A stretch of DNA of 64,000 bases from Paracentrotus lividus (lineage: Eukaryota; Echinodermata; Echinoidea; Camarodonta; Echinidae): positions 22,402,010 through 22,466,009 of the forward strand of contig CALNVZ010003434.1 of the NCBI GenBank assembly GCA_940671915.1, given 5' to 3'. The stretch's first letter is position 1. The number at the start of each line of letters is the position of its first letter. Below are positions 50,592-63,379 of the stretch, piece after piece. The position numbers and the translations under genes were made by a program. The notes under the pieces are model-generated. The model had not been told where the DNA came from, ran no database searches, and saw nothing but the letters and a program-made list of their open reading frames with translations.

Positions 50592-53500
50592 ATGGCAGCA
50601 AATACCAGTGTTCCAGTATCTCGCAGAGAAATGTTTGTTCCTGACTTAAATGAGCTGTCAAGTGGTGAGTTTTTCAATTCTGATGCATAATTCGATTTCT
50701 TAACGAGACTTTTCACACTGGTTTTTAATTCAGTATGCAAGCAACAGTCCCATCTATGCATAATTGTGTTTGTTGCTGTATTCAGTCCAAACAATACATA
50801 ACATGATAGATGAGCTCATATTCCATGCTTTCAAATTTATTCAATTTATATTGTAAGACGTTATTATAGAAGAAATTCTCATCCTCTACAATGATATCTT
50901 TTTTTGGTTCTGAGTAGTCATGCATGAAAATAGAACTAGCCTAGCTAGTTTAAAAAGAGAATGTGCCGTTTTGATTTGGAAAAGTCGAAAAAAAGAAGTT
51001 AAGTTGATGTGGCTGTGTCCGTGTATTGGACTGGGGATGACACCCTGGTTCTGTTTGATGCTTCTTGTTGCCATTTGTGTACTAGAAAGCAGAGCTCCTT
51101 GTATTTTGATGTGTTATCTGATGTTGAGATCGACATGATGGATTGCTATGATGGAACATTGTTTTCTGATTGATGATGCTTTTGAATTGCCTATTTTTTT
51201 TCCCACAGTAATGAATTTTCTTATAATGTTAGTATTAACTTTTGAGTTTATTAGCTTATAACATTTACATCACATTTATAAATTACCACTGACAATGTTT
51301 TTATGTGATGAAATTCAAATTCTTATCTTATAAGTGACATCAAATCTATTTCCAAGCTGTTAAGTTGATGGTAGACAGATGGAAATTTCACCGCTATTAC
51401 GCGTCATTGAATAATGATTGTGTTCTGTGATTTTTGACATTATTGAAATAATTCATGGAGAAAAATGCTGCTTATACATTATTACTGACCGAAGTATACG
51501 CAAGATTTCCACCATTTCAAATTAAAAAAAATGCCAGCTCCCAACCTTGAATAGCGAATACCCTTTACAACCCTATCTTTTTAAAGTTTTCTATCTCATA
51601 GTTGGTATTCAAATTTTGATTGTGTGAAATTATATTGATTCTTTCATTCAAATTATATTTTGCTTTGATTTCCTTATGATAAATATTATTCCATCCCATT
51701 TAGTTTTGAGGGAGACACTCAAGATCTGTTTTGAGACTGTTGAGGTGAATGTCGTAGACTGCCCGGATTTGACCCAAGAACCTTTCACCCTTGCAGCACC
51801 AGGTTAGTATCCTCAGAATGAGAGCTAGGAGGCTGTTGAAATTGAGAAATCCAGACCCTTTTATCATTGTTTGACTATCTTTATGTGTATGTATCATTTA
51901 AATGATTTTATGAGTTTGAGAGTTAGCCATTATCTTTCATTCTATGAATTATTTTTTGAAGGTTCAGTTGTTAGCTGTAGGAAGAGGCTGGTGACACTTT
52001 TTTATTAATCAACCTACATGTACATTGTATACACAAATACAGCTTTAAATTTGAATAGGGTGAAATAAAGGGAATTTGAATTCTGTTGCAGTTTTGAAAA
52101 CAATTATCCCTGTTATAGGCAAAATAAATAATTAAAAACAAAAAATAATAGAAATTTATTTTAAAATATATGCTTGTAAGATCAATATAATGTAATGAGA
52201 ATATCTAATCAAACATGAAATATAAATCAAACAAAACTTAAAGTAACTAGAGCTTTATAATTGTAATGCTACAATTATCGGTGGTATGTACTGATATGTA
52301 TTGTAATGCAAAAAAGTATACAGCAATTGGCTACAGGAAAGAGAGAGAACAAAACTGAAAACGAAAAGAGAGAGTAAATAAACTTTTGAAAAAGAAGAAA
52401 TGAATTGTGTAATGTGAATGAAGTTGACATTTAATCACCTTTTACAATTCGACTGTTTGGGAACTGTCTACGCCTTAACATGAAAGCATTTGGGAGAAAA
52501 TCAACCAATATTTATCCTGATAATAACTAAATTTGGATTGAAAAAAAAAGAAATTTTGGGTTTGCATGAGAGAATATGCGATGTTTTATTCCTTAGACCC
52601 CACATTTTATAAGTGGATTATATTTTACTATGTCATAAGTTTCAGAACATGTAAAAAAATAATAGGGTTCGACCTTTCGGACGAGATTTGGAGGATTCTA
52701 AAGACGTATGTTTTGTTATGTTTACGTTATTGCCCCATTGACGCACGCGCGGAAATTGAAATTTGATAGCGCGTGCGTCTGTATGTTCGTCTGAAAACGA
52801 TCTAAAATAAATAGAAACTCCTAAGAGAATCGTCTAAATTGCCAATCAACAAAAAAAAAACCGGAATTTTAAGGCGATTTACAAAGTCGCGCAAAAACGC
52901 ACGCACGGGCGCTTACGCGCGGAAATTTTCAAAAAATTCTTAAATGGCCTGAAACATACTTTGTGTGAAATGGGGTGATTTTAGCATTTTTAGATTTTGA
53001 CACACCGGTTTTTGAAAATTTCTAACCTGTTAAAAGCATTTATCAAATAGGCTGTCGATTTTTTTTGTTTAGGAAAATGACGCTCTTCAATTGAGACCAG
53101 CGATGATTCATTTGGACAAAATTTTGACGCCAACGCTTCTGGACTTATAAAAAAAAAAAAAAAAAAAAAAAGGGCATTTTGCAATTGATGTGTATCCAAC
53201 TCTGAAAAGAATAATTGGGGTTGCCGTTGATCCTGAAGAATATTCAGGATTTTGTGTAGGCATGTTTTTGGCCAAAAAATGGCATATTTTGGTAAAATTG
53301 ACAAATTCGTGTGCGCGTAGTTCAACTTGAACAGACCATCATTTCGTTATAAATAGTCTAAAAAAGTAGTGATTATGGTGTAAAATTGTTGTCAATATTA
53401 TCAAGATTACTTTAAGAGCAAAAAATCGACGATCTGAAGCTGCATTCTTCGCCTACGCGCATTAATGCGCGAAAATCGTGCGCGCGCATTTTTTCTTGAA

Positions 53501-56500
53501 ATGCTTAAAATGACCTGAAACGTACTCTAATTCAACCATAAAGTGATTTTGAACATTTTAAAATTTTGCGCGCGCGTAATTCCTTAATGCGCGTACTTAC
53601 GCGCGTGCATTATGTTCTAAATATGCGCTTCAATTTAAAGTTTATGTGTACTAAATATGATTAATCAATGATTATTAGTTATGAAGTTATGATTGAATAA
53701 TGTGATTTTACAAAATGGCGTCTAGATTGACGTCACATTATGCTAATGAGCTAGAAAAGATTTCAGTGCTCAGATTTCATGATGATCTATCATTGCTGAA
53801 AGTTTGAAATACTTTAATGCATTATTTTTTGAGTTATCGTGTCTACAAGAATTGTACAGGAAAATAAAAATAAAAAAAAAAGAAAAAAGAAGATTCGGAC
53901 AATAACAAGAGGTGATATGTACATACGTACATACCACCTAATGAGACGGCTTGTCCAATGCAAAATACATGTACATTTCAAATGTGATGAAATGACATGC
54001 CTTCTTTAATCGCCAATTTAGACCGCAATGCCGGGGGGTAAATTAAAATTAAACTCACCATTGTTGTAGGAATTGTCTCAGCTACAACATACTGAAAATT
54101 TGAAAGAGAGAAACGGCACATATTTACTGAGAAACACTCCTCTTTGTATAAAGATAATGCGTCATTTAACTGAAATCGGTAATTTTGAAACGCAAATCAA
54201 ATTTTGAGTTTAAAGGCCATTATGATAATGTTGCAATAACGATAGGTAATAAATGAGGTATGAAATCGCATCTACAACTCATACTCTATCCAACTCTGAA
54301 AAGATAATTGGGGGTTGCGTGATCCTGAAGAATTATTCAGGATTTTGTGTAGGCATGTTTTTTGGCCAAAAATGGCATATTTTGGTAAAATTGACAAAAT
54401 TCGCGTGCGCGTAGTTCCAACTTGAACAGACCATCATTTCGTTATAAATAGTCTAAAAAGTAGTGATTATGGTGTAAAATTGTTGTCAATATTATCAAGA
54501 TTACTTTAAGAGCAAAATCGACGATCTGAAGCTGCATTCTTCGCCTACGCGCATTAATGCGCGCAAAATCGTGCGCGCGCATTTTTTCTTGAAATGCTTA
54601 AAATGACCTGAAACGTACTCTAATTCAGCCATAAAGTGATTTTGAATATTTTAAATTTTGCGCGGCAGTAATTCCTAATGCGCGTACTTACGCGCGGCAT
54701 TATGTTCTAAAATATGCGCTTCAATTAAAGTTTATGTGTACTAATATGATTAATCAATGATTATTAGTTATGAGTTATGATTGGATAATGTGATTTTACA
54801 AAATGGCGTCTAAGATGAGTCACATTATGCTAATGAGACTAGAAAAGATTTCAAGTGCTCAGATTTCATGATGATCTATCATTGCTGAAAGTTTGAAATA
54901 CTTTAATGCATTATTTTTTGAGGTTATCGTGTCTACAAGAATGGTACAGGAAAATAAAAATAAAAAAGAAAAGAAAAGAAGTTCGGACAATAACAAGAGT
55001 GATATGTACATACGTACATACCACCTAATGAGACGGCTTGTCCAATGCAAATACAGTACAATTTCAAAATGTGATGAAATGAACATGCCTTCTTAATCGC
55101 CAATTTAAGACCGCAATGCGGGGGTTAAAACCAAATAAATTCACCATGTGTAGGAATTGTCTCAAGCTACAACATACTGAAAATTTGAAAGAGAAACGGC
55201 ACATATTTTACTGAGAAAACACTCCTCTTTGTATAAAGATAGAGCCGTCATTTAACTGAAATCGGTAAATTTTGAAAACGCCAAATCAAAAATTTTGAAG
55301 TTTAAAGGCCATTATGATAAGTTGCAATAACGATAGTAATAGAATGAGGTATGAAATCGCTCTACAACTCATACTCTATCCACTTCTGAAAAGATAATTC
55401 GGGGGGTTGCGTTGATCCTGAAGAAATTCCAGGATTTGTGTAGGCATGTTTTTGGCCAAAAATGGCAAATTTTGTAAAATTGACAAAATTCGCGTGCGCG
55501 AGTTCCAACTATGAACAGACCATCATTTTCGTTATAAAATAGTCTAAAAAGTAGTGCATTATGTGTAAAATTGTTGTCAATATTATCAAGATTACTTTAA
55601 GAGCAAAAAATCGACGATCTGAAGCTCTGCATTCTTCGCCTACGCGCCATGTATGGCGCGCAAAAATCGTGCGCGCGCATTTTTTCTTGAATATGCTTAA
55701 AGATGACCTAAACGTACTTCTAATTCAGCCAATAAAGAGTGATTTTGAACATTTTAGAATTTGAGTGCCCCGCGCGTATTCCTTTTTAACCATTTATTTG
55801 TTTTTTTGTGTTATAAATTATCTTTTGTTTTTTGTGATACTGCAATCTTGTGTATTATTCCTTCAGTACTGGTTATTTTATCTTGATTTATTTTTGTTAC
55901 TTTTATATTCAGATAATTTTTATGTTCGGATTTTACTTTGTCGCTTTTTTGTTGAGTTTTTTTTTATTTTGTTTTTATTTTGTTATTTTAGATTTGTCTT
56001 TTTTCATAATATTTTCATTTCTTTTGTTATTTTTATACTCTTAGTTACAACTTATGATTAGGTCTATATTCTGTTTTTATCGATTATGTAAATATGTTAT
56101 TGTCGTCTTTTTTTCCTTTATTCTGATTTTTTTTTGTTTTAGCGCCCGTAGTATTAATATTTGATCTTACGCGCGTGCATTACTTTCTAAAATATGCGCT
56201 TCAATTTAAAGTTTAGTAGTGTACTAAATATATTAATCAAGATTATAGTTATGAAGTTATGATTGATAATGTGATTTTACAAAATGGCTCTAGAATGATC
56301 ACATTATGTCTAATGAGTAGAAAAGATATTCATTGCTCAGATTCATGATTGATCTATCATTGCTGAAGTTTGAACACTTTAAGCATTATTTTTTGAGTTA
56401 TCGTGTCTACAAGAATTGTACAGGAAATATAAATAAAAAAAAAGAAAAAAGGAAAAAGAAGATTCGACAATAACAGAGGTGAATTTACATACTACATACC

Positions 56501-59500
56501 ACCTAATGAGACGGCTTGTCAATGCAAAATACATGTACATTTCACATGTGATAAGACATGCCTGTCTTAATCGACGGCATTTAGGACCGCAATCCGGGTA
56601 AAATACAAATTAACTCAACCATGTTGTAGGGAATTGTCTCAGCTTACGAACTACTGAAAATTTGAAGAGAAACGGCACATATTTACTGTAGAAGACACTC
56701 CTCTTGTAAAAGATAATGCGTCATTGTAACTGAAATCGTAAATTTTGAAACGCAATCAAAATTTTGAGTTAAAGGCCATTATGATAATGTTTGCAATAAC
56801 GATAGGTAATAAATGAGGTATGAAATCGCATCTACACTCTGCTCTTCAACTCGAAAGATAATTGGGTTGCCGTTGATCCTAAGAATTATATTCAGGATTT
56901 TGTGTAGGCATGTTTTTGGCCAAAAATGGCATATTTGTGTAAAATGACAATATCGCGTGCGCGTAGTTCCAACTTGAACAGACCATCATTTCGTTATAAA
57001 TGTCTAAAAAGTAGTGATTATGGTGTAAAATTGTTGTCAATATATCAAGATTACTTTAAGAGCAAAAAATCGCGATCTGAAGCTGCATTCTTCGCCCTAC
57101 CGCCGCATTAATGCGCGCAAATCGTGCGCGCGCATTTTTTTCTTGAAGATGCTTAAAATGACCTGAAACGTACTCCTAATTCACGCCAAAAGTGATTTGA
57201 ATATTTTAAAATTTTGCGCGCGCGTAATTCCTTAATGCGCTACTTACTGCCGCGCATTATGTTCTAAAATATGCGCTTCAATTAAAGTTTATGTGTACTA
57301 AAATATGATTAATCATGATTATTAGTTATGAAGTTAATGATTGATAATGTGATTTTACAAAATGGCGTTAGATGACGCACATTATGCTAATGAGCTAGAA
57401 AAGATTTCAGTGCTCAGATTTCATGATGATCTATCATTGCTGAAAGTTTGAAATACTTTAATGCATTAGTTTTTGAGTTATCGTGTCTACAAGATTGTAC
57501 AGGAAATAAAAATAAAAAAAAAGAAAGAAAAAGAAGATTCGGACAATAACAAGAGGTGATATGTACATACGTACATACCACCTAAGAGACGGCTTGTCCA
57601 ATGCAAAAATACATTACATTATCAAATGTGCTATGAAATGACATGCCTTCTTTAATCGCAATATAGACCGCAATGCCGGCGGTAAACCAAATTGAAATTC
57701 ACCATTGTTGTAGGAATGTCCTCAGCTAAACATACTGAACATTGAAAGAGAACGGCACATATTTCTGAGAAAACTCCTCTTTGTATAATAGATAATGCGT
57801 CATTACTAATCGGTAATTTGAAACGCAATCAAAAATTTTGAGTTTAAAAGGCCATATGATAAGTTGCATAACGATAGTAATAAATGAGGTATGAAACATC
57901 TACAACCTCATACTCTAATCCAACTGCTGAAAAGATAATGGGGTTGCCGTTATCCTGAAGATTATCTCAGATTTGTTGAGGCATGTTTTTGGCCAAAAAT
58001 GGATATTTGTAAAATTGACAAAATTCGCGTGCGCGTAGTTCCAACCTTGAACAGACCAATCATTTCGTTATAAATAGTCTAAAAAGTGGATTATGGTGTA
58101 AAATTGTTGTCAATATTATCAGATTATTTAAGAGCAAAATCGACCGATCTGAAGCTGCATTCCTTCGCCTACGCGCATTACATGCGCGCAAATCGTGCGG
58201 CGGCCATTTTTCTGAAATGCTTAAAAACTGAAACGTACTCTAATTCAGCATAAAGTGATTTTGAACATTTTAAAATTTGCGCGGCCGCTGTAATTTCCTT
58301 AATGCGTACTTACGCGCGTGCATTATGTTCTAAAATATGCGCTTCATTTAAAGTTATGTGTACTAAATATGATTAATCAATGATATATTAGTTATGAAGT
58401 TATGATTGATAATGTGATTTTACAAAATGGCGTCTAGATGATGTCACATTATGCTAATGAGCAGAAAAGATTCAGTGCTCAGATTATGATCTATCATTGC
58501 TGGTAAGTTTGAAATACTTAATGCATTATTTTTTGAGTTATCGTGTCTACAAGAATTGTACAGGAAAATAAAAATAAAAAAAAAGAAAGAAAAAGAAGAT
58601 TCGGACAAAACAAGAGGTGATATGTACATACTACATACCACCTAATGAGACGGCTGTCCAATGCAAATAATGTACATTTCAAATGTGGATAATGACATGC
58701 CTTCTTTAATCGCCAATTTAGACCGCAATGCCGGGGGTTAAAACCAAATAAATCACCATTGTGTGTAGGATGTTCAGCTACAACATACTGAAAATTTGAA
58801 AGAGAACGGCACATATTTACTGAGAAACACTCCTCTTTGTATAAGATAATGCGTCATTTAACTGAAATCCGGTAATTTTGAAACGCAAATCAAAATTTGA
58901 GTTTAAAGGCCATTATGATAATGTTGCAATAACGATAGGTTAATAATGAGTATGAAATCGCATCTACAACTCATACTCTATCCAACTCTGAAAAGTAATT
59001 GGGGGTTGCGTTGATCCTGAAGATTATTCAGGATTTTGTGTAGGCATGTTTTTGGCCAAAAAATGGCATATTTTTGGTAAAATTGACAAAATTCGCGTGC
59101 GCGTAGTTCCAACTTGAACAGACCATCATTTCGTTATAAATAGTCTAAAAAGTAGTGATTATGGTGTAAAATTGTTGTCAATATATCAAGATTACTTTAA
59201 GAGCAAAAAATCGACGATCTGAGCTGCATTCTCCGCCTACGCGCATTAATGCGCGCAAAATCGTCGCGCGCATTTTTTTCTGAAATCTTAAAAATGACCT
59301 GAAACGTACTCTAATTCAGCCATAAAGTGATTTTGAACATTTTAAAATTTTGCGCGCGCGTAATCCTTAATGCCGTACTTACGCGCGCCGCATTATGTTC
59401 TAAATATGCGCTTCAATTTAAAGTTTATGTGTACTAAATATGATTAATCAATGATTATTAGTTATGAAGTTTATGATTGATAATGTGATTTTACAAAATG

Positions 59501-61259
59501 GCGTCTAGATGACGTCACATTATGCTAATGAGCTAGAAAAGATTTCAGTGCTCAGATTTCATGATGATCTATCATTGCTGAAAGTTTGAAATACTTTATG
59601 CATTATTTTTTGAGTTATCGTGTCTACAAGAATTGTACAGGAAAATAAAAATAAAAAAAAAAGAAAAGAAAAAGAAGATTCGGACAATAACAAGAGGTGA
59701 TATGTACATACGTACATACCACCCTAATGAGACGGATTGTCCATGCAAAATACATGTACATTTCAAATGTGATGAAATGACATGCCTTCTTTAATCGCCA
59801 TTTAGACCGCAATGCCGGGGGATAACCAAATATAATTCACCATTGTTGTAGGGATGTCTCAGCTACAACATACTGAAAATTTGAAAGAGAACGGCACATA
59901 TTTATGAAAACACTCCTCTTGTATAAAGATAATCGTCATTTAACTGAAATCGGTAATTTTGAAACGCAAATCAATTTTGAGTTTAAAGGCCATTATGATA
60001 ATGTTGCAAAACGATAGGTAATAAATGAGGTATGAAACGCATCTACAACTCATACTCTATCCAACTCTGAAAAGATAATTGGGGTTGCCGTTGATCCTGA
60101 AGAATTATCAAGGATTTTGTGTAGGCATGTTTGGCCAAAATGCATATTTTGGTAAAATTGACAAAATCGTGTGCGCGTAGTTCCAACTTGAAACAGACCA
60201 TCATTTCGTTATAAATAGTCTAAAAGTACTGATTATGGTGTAAAATTGTTGTCAAATATTATCAAGATTACTTTAGAGCAAAAAATCGCGATCTGAAGCT
60301 GCTATTCTCGCCTACGCGCATTAATGCGCGCAAAATCGTGCGCGCGCATTTTTTCTTGAAATGCTTAAAATGACCTGAACGTACTCTAATTCACATTAAA
60401 TGTTTGACATTTTAAATTTTGCGCGCGCGTATTCCTTAATGCGCGTACTTACGGCGGCAATTATGTTCTAAAATATGCGCTTCAATTAAAGTTTATGTGT
60501 ACTAATATGATTATCAATGATTATTAGTTAATGAAGTTATGATTGATAATGTGATTTTACAAAAATGGCGTCTAGATGACGTACATTATGCTAAATGAGC
60601 TAGAAAAGATTTCAGTGCTCGTTCATGGATGATCTATCATGTGCTGAAAGTTTTGAAAATACTTTAATGCATTATTTTTTGAGTTATCGTGTCTACAAGA
60701 ATTGTACAGGAAAATAAAAATAAAAAAAGAAAAAGAAGATTCGGACAATAACAAGAGGTGATATGTACATACGTACATACCACCTAAAAAAAACAAAACA
60801 AAAAAAACAAAAAAAAACAGAGAAGTTAGCAAGGAAAGGATGGGTAAATTGTATAATATGTCCTGCTGCAATGCTCAAATTGAGAAATGTGGTTTTCTAA
60901 CAAAAGTGTTGCTTCCTTTAAAAACTAAATTGAACAAAGGTGGAGTTTGTATAGCACAGAAAAAGTATTTAATTTCTGGAGGGCATTTCAAAAAGGTGTT
61001 TCGTAAGTAACAGTTCTTGGGTGATAATCATATTCTTATTCATTTACCTGTAGCATAAGATGGTATCACCAGTCGTGCGTAAAGTCGTTTGTAACTTAAC
61101 CTGTATGAATAGCTCTATAAAACACCCCCATGTCTCTTCCATTACACTTCAAGAACAATGATTTGAAAACAATTTCTTATTGCAGGAATTTGTGGAAGTC
61201 CACGCCTTGCTGATGTTGGTGGTGTGCCGTACCTCGTTCCGTTGGCTCAGAAAGAAAAG
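50592..61259 (+). CDS. C11orf54 homolog (PTD012 family), first three coding exons
   Basis: Exons 50592-50664, 51704-51802 and 61186-61259 close in phase and give 82 residues from the ATG. The stretches VNVVDCPDLTQEPFTLAAPG and ICGSPRLADVGGVPYLVPL match the N-terminal part of human C11orf54, a PTD012-fold zinc protein reported to have ester hydrolase activity. The metal-binding HxH region of the family lies further C-terminal and is beyond the right edge. The gene is therefore partial here. The start is the first ATG, preceded by AAA, with a CCAAT box 115 bases upstream. Intron 2 is 9.4 kb, mostly a tandem repeat. The gene is divergent from the FBXO39-like gene, about 1.2 kb away. Confidence 0.87.
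51803..53189. other. C11orf54-like intron 2, left flank of the array
   Basis: AT-rich sequence without an exon or recognised element up to about 52700. From 52730 it becomes rich in ACGCGC words. At 52905-53000 a stretch (ACGCGCGGAAATTTTC, then GGCCTGAAACATACT, GGGGTGATTTTAGCATTTT) is a diverged relative of one segment of the tandem unit that follows. An A run lies at 53150-53170. Confidence 0.5.
53190..60786 (+). repeat. Intronic tandem array, about 1.08-kb unit, about seven copies
   Basis: The landmark around GCGCATTAATGCGCG starts at about 53458, 54547, 55644, 57108, 58174, 59238 and 60317. Periods are 1064-1097 bases except one of 1,464, which holds an insertion. Each unit runs from CCAACTCTGAAAAGATAATT through TGTAGGCATGTTTTTGGCCA, the CGCG-rich block, a GACGTCACATTATGCTAATG block, ACATACGTACATACCACC and GACCGCAATGCCGGGGG. 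The last copy stops after ACATACCACCT. No frame stays open across a unit, so it is non-coding. Differences between copies are mainly single-base indels. It looks like intronic satellite DNA. Confidence 0.93.
55784..56150. repeat. T-rich insertion within the third array copy
   Basis: In other copies, AATTCCTT runs straight into AATGCGCGTACTTACGCGCG. Here about 370 bases intervene, mostly T with TTTTATTTTGTT-type words and few C or G, before TCTTACGCGCGTGCATTA resumes. An open frame through it encodes only Phe/Leu/Ile-rich low complexity. No terminal repeats or target duplication were found. Confidence 0.8.
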
Positions 61260-62339
61260 GTAATCTGTCCTTTCAAGTTCAATGCTGGTCTCAGGGAAAA
61301 GTTATTTTGAAGAGTTTGAGCAATGATAAAGATTGCATCATGATATTGAAATTGACAAGGATGACTCCAATAATGATAATCAGATTGTAGATAAGTCATA
61401 ATCGCAATATAACTTTTTGATTTTTATTTTGTTCTGATGTTCAGACCTGTATGTATATTAAAAAGCTTGGTTTAGTTTAGTACATACATGTATTTTTTAA
61501 ATCATAAGAGCTGTAAGCCTACCCCCTCCATTTGTCCTTATAAAGTAAAGGTTTTCCCATGATACCCAGGGAGCAAAACCCCATATTTTTGAAGGAGCTG
61601 ACATGTCGAGATATAAAAAGTTGTCCTATCTAGGATTGTTGTTTGGACCCTAACCAACATCGCTAGGGCGGACAACTCTTCAGATCAGCTGCAGGAGGGT
61701 CCCTACAGGTGGGGGCGTCCAAAATAGCCGCCCCTTTTACAAAAATTAGTATTCTGAACACAACTGGTTGAAGAAAAGTTTTGAATACATTGAGTTTGGT
61801 ATCAAATTAAAGATAATAAAATTTCCTACAATTTGGTATTAATTTTAAAAGTAATAATATTCAGTAAAGGTAAAATTTTAAGCGTTAAAGTGAAATTTTT
61901 CATTTTTTATTCAAAAATTTAACTTTTATATTTTTATTGTTTTACCTCATGTAATAATCATGTCAGGATCTGAAGCGCGAAACTTTTCAGAAATTTGCCC
62001 CTATGCCTGGACAACAGTATGTGAAAAAGACAAAGTAATGCTTCATTTCAATAAAAAGATATAACGCTATAAAGTTATGAATGCAGTATACGGAAAACAT
62101 CGTTTTTGCCCCATTTATGTGGAAAACCCATACATACACGTGTAATACCCTATTACAGCACGTGCATAAGTACTACAAGGCGTGATCTAACAGTTTTATG
62201 AATATAATTTATACAAGTTTTCATGAGGGTTAATACAACGCTGTGCTATGATGGACTACTCATCTAGTCTATTGTGAACGGCGAGGGGGTCTAGAGTACG
62301 TGGCCCATGGGGAGGGGGGGGGCGGCAAGTGTAAACTTT

Positions 62340-63100
62340 TAGTATACTACACATAAAGGTTGGATATTATTTATTATTACTTTTGTTTGTTTTTTTGTTC
62401 ATTTTGCCCCGGCTTTAGTGTCCCCTCTTTCACTTTTAAGGAACCGGGATATATCTTAGTCGTTCCCCAAACCATACCCCGGATTGAAATTTTTTTTAAA
62501 AAAGGTTGTCAACCCCCACAATGCCAATTTTTGCGATTTTCCCCTAATTTTGGGGCCCCTTTTTGTTTTCCATGATGCTAACCAAAGCCCCCTTAGTCCT
62601 ACCCTCACGAAACACGTTTGATGAGTAGAGTTGTTATTGTTCTTTAACCGAAATTCAGGTGTGTGGTTACAGGCTTAGGTCTATTGTCTGGGAGAAGGTT
62701 AAAAGTTTATTTTGATTGCGGTAAAAAAAAAAAAGAAAAAAAAAAAAATTTTACACCATGGAAATTTCTAACTTCATAAAAATGTATTTTACAATATCAG
62801 CAAAACATAAATGACAAAGAATAATAAAGTACAGTAAGAGCCTCGTTATGATTTAAGGGTTTAAAGGGTTTTTTTCCCTTTGTTTAACCATATACTGTGA
62901 AATAAAATAATTCAATTTTTGACCAGCCACACTTTTTACTTCAACCTGTCAACTCCTCCCCTAGGCAAGAGACCTAAGTTTGTAACCTTAAACCTAGATT
63001 CAACTTAAGACCAATCAACCCTATACCTTTGACGCGTTTCGTGGGTAGGATGGAGGAGGCTTTGGTTAGTAAAAAAAAAAAAAAGAAAAAAGAAAAGAGA
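62340..63100. mobile_element. Foldback element related to 17455-18505
   Basis: The left arm contains ATAAAGGTTGGATATT, CTTTAGTGTCCCCTCTTTCA, GGGATATATCTTAG, TTGTCAACCCCCA and AGTCCTACCC, in the same order as the left arm at 17.5 kb. The right arm (about 62930-63075) has the inverse blocks, including GGTAGGATGGAGGAGGCTTT. The arms are shorter and more diverged. It is in the C11orf54-like gene's third intron and has no coding capacity. Confidence 0.65.
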
Positions 63101-63379
63101 GCGCGACATCCCATTGAGTAGGGAAAAATGGCAAAATTTACCTTTATTATTTTTCAACCTCCGGTCCCCTTTTTTAAACTTAAAAGTGCTCCTTTTATAC
63201 TAAAAGTAAACTTGTAAAAAAATTTCTCTAAAAAAGGGGCACTTTGGTATTAGAATGTGCCCATTTTTTATGTATTTTCAAACCCAAAATTTCTCTCAAC
63301 CTCGCATTAAGAGGTAACAAGCAATATATTGTTAAATTAAACAAACTTCCGCCTGCTGCTAGAGACAAATATATTGAAG

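Noticed and set aside
55765-56061. Hydrophobic 98-codon frame that looks like a membrane protein
   Set aside because: It is a by-product of T-rich DNA (TTT and TTA codons) inside the array insertion. No homology or conserved start is visible.
53190-60786. CRISPR-like or bacterial repeat array
   Set aside because: The unit is about 1.08 kb with no short repeat/unique spacer alternation, and the locus is a eukaryotic intron.
58444-60878. Repeated short minus-strand frames within the tandem array
   Set aside because: The same peptide recurs with frameshifts in each unit and ends in poly-Phe from A runs, so it is not under coding constraint.
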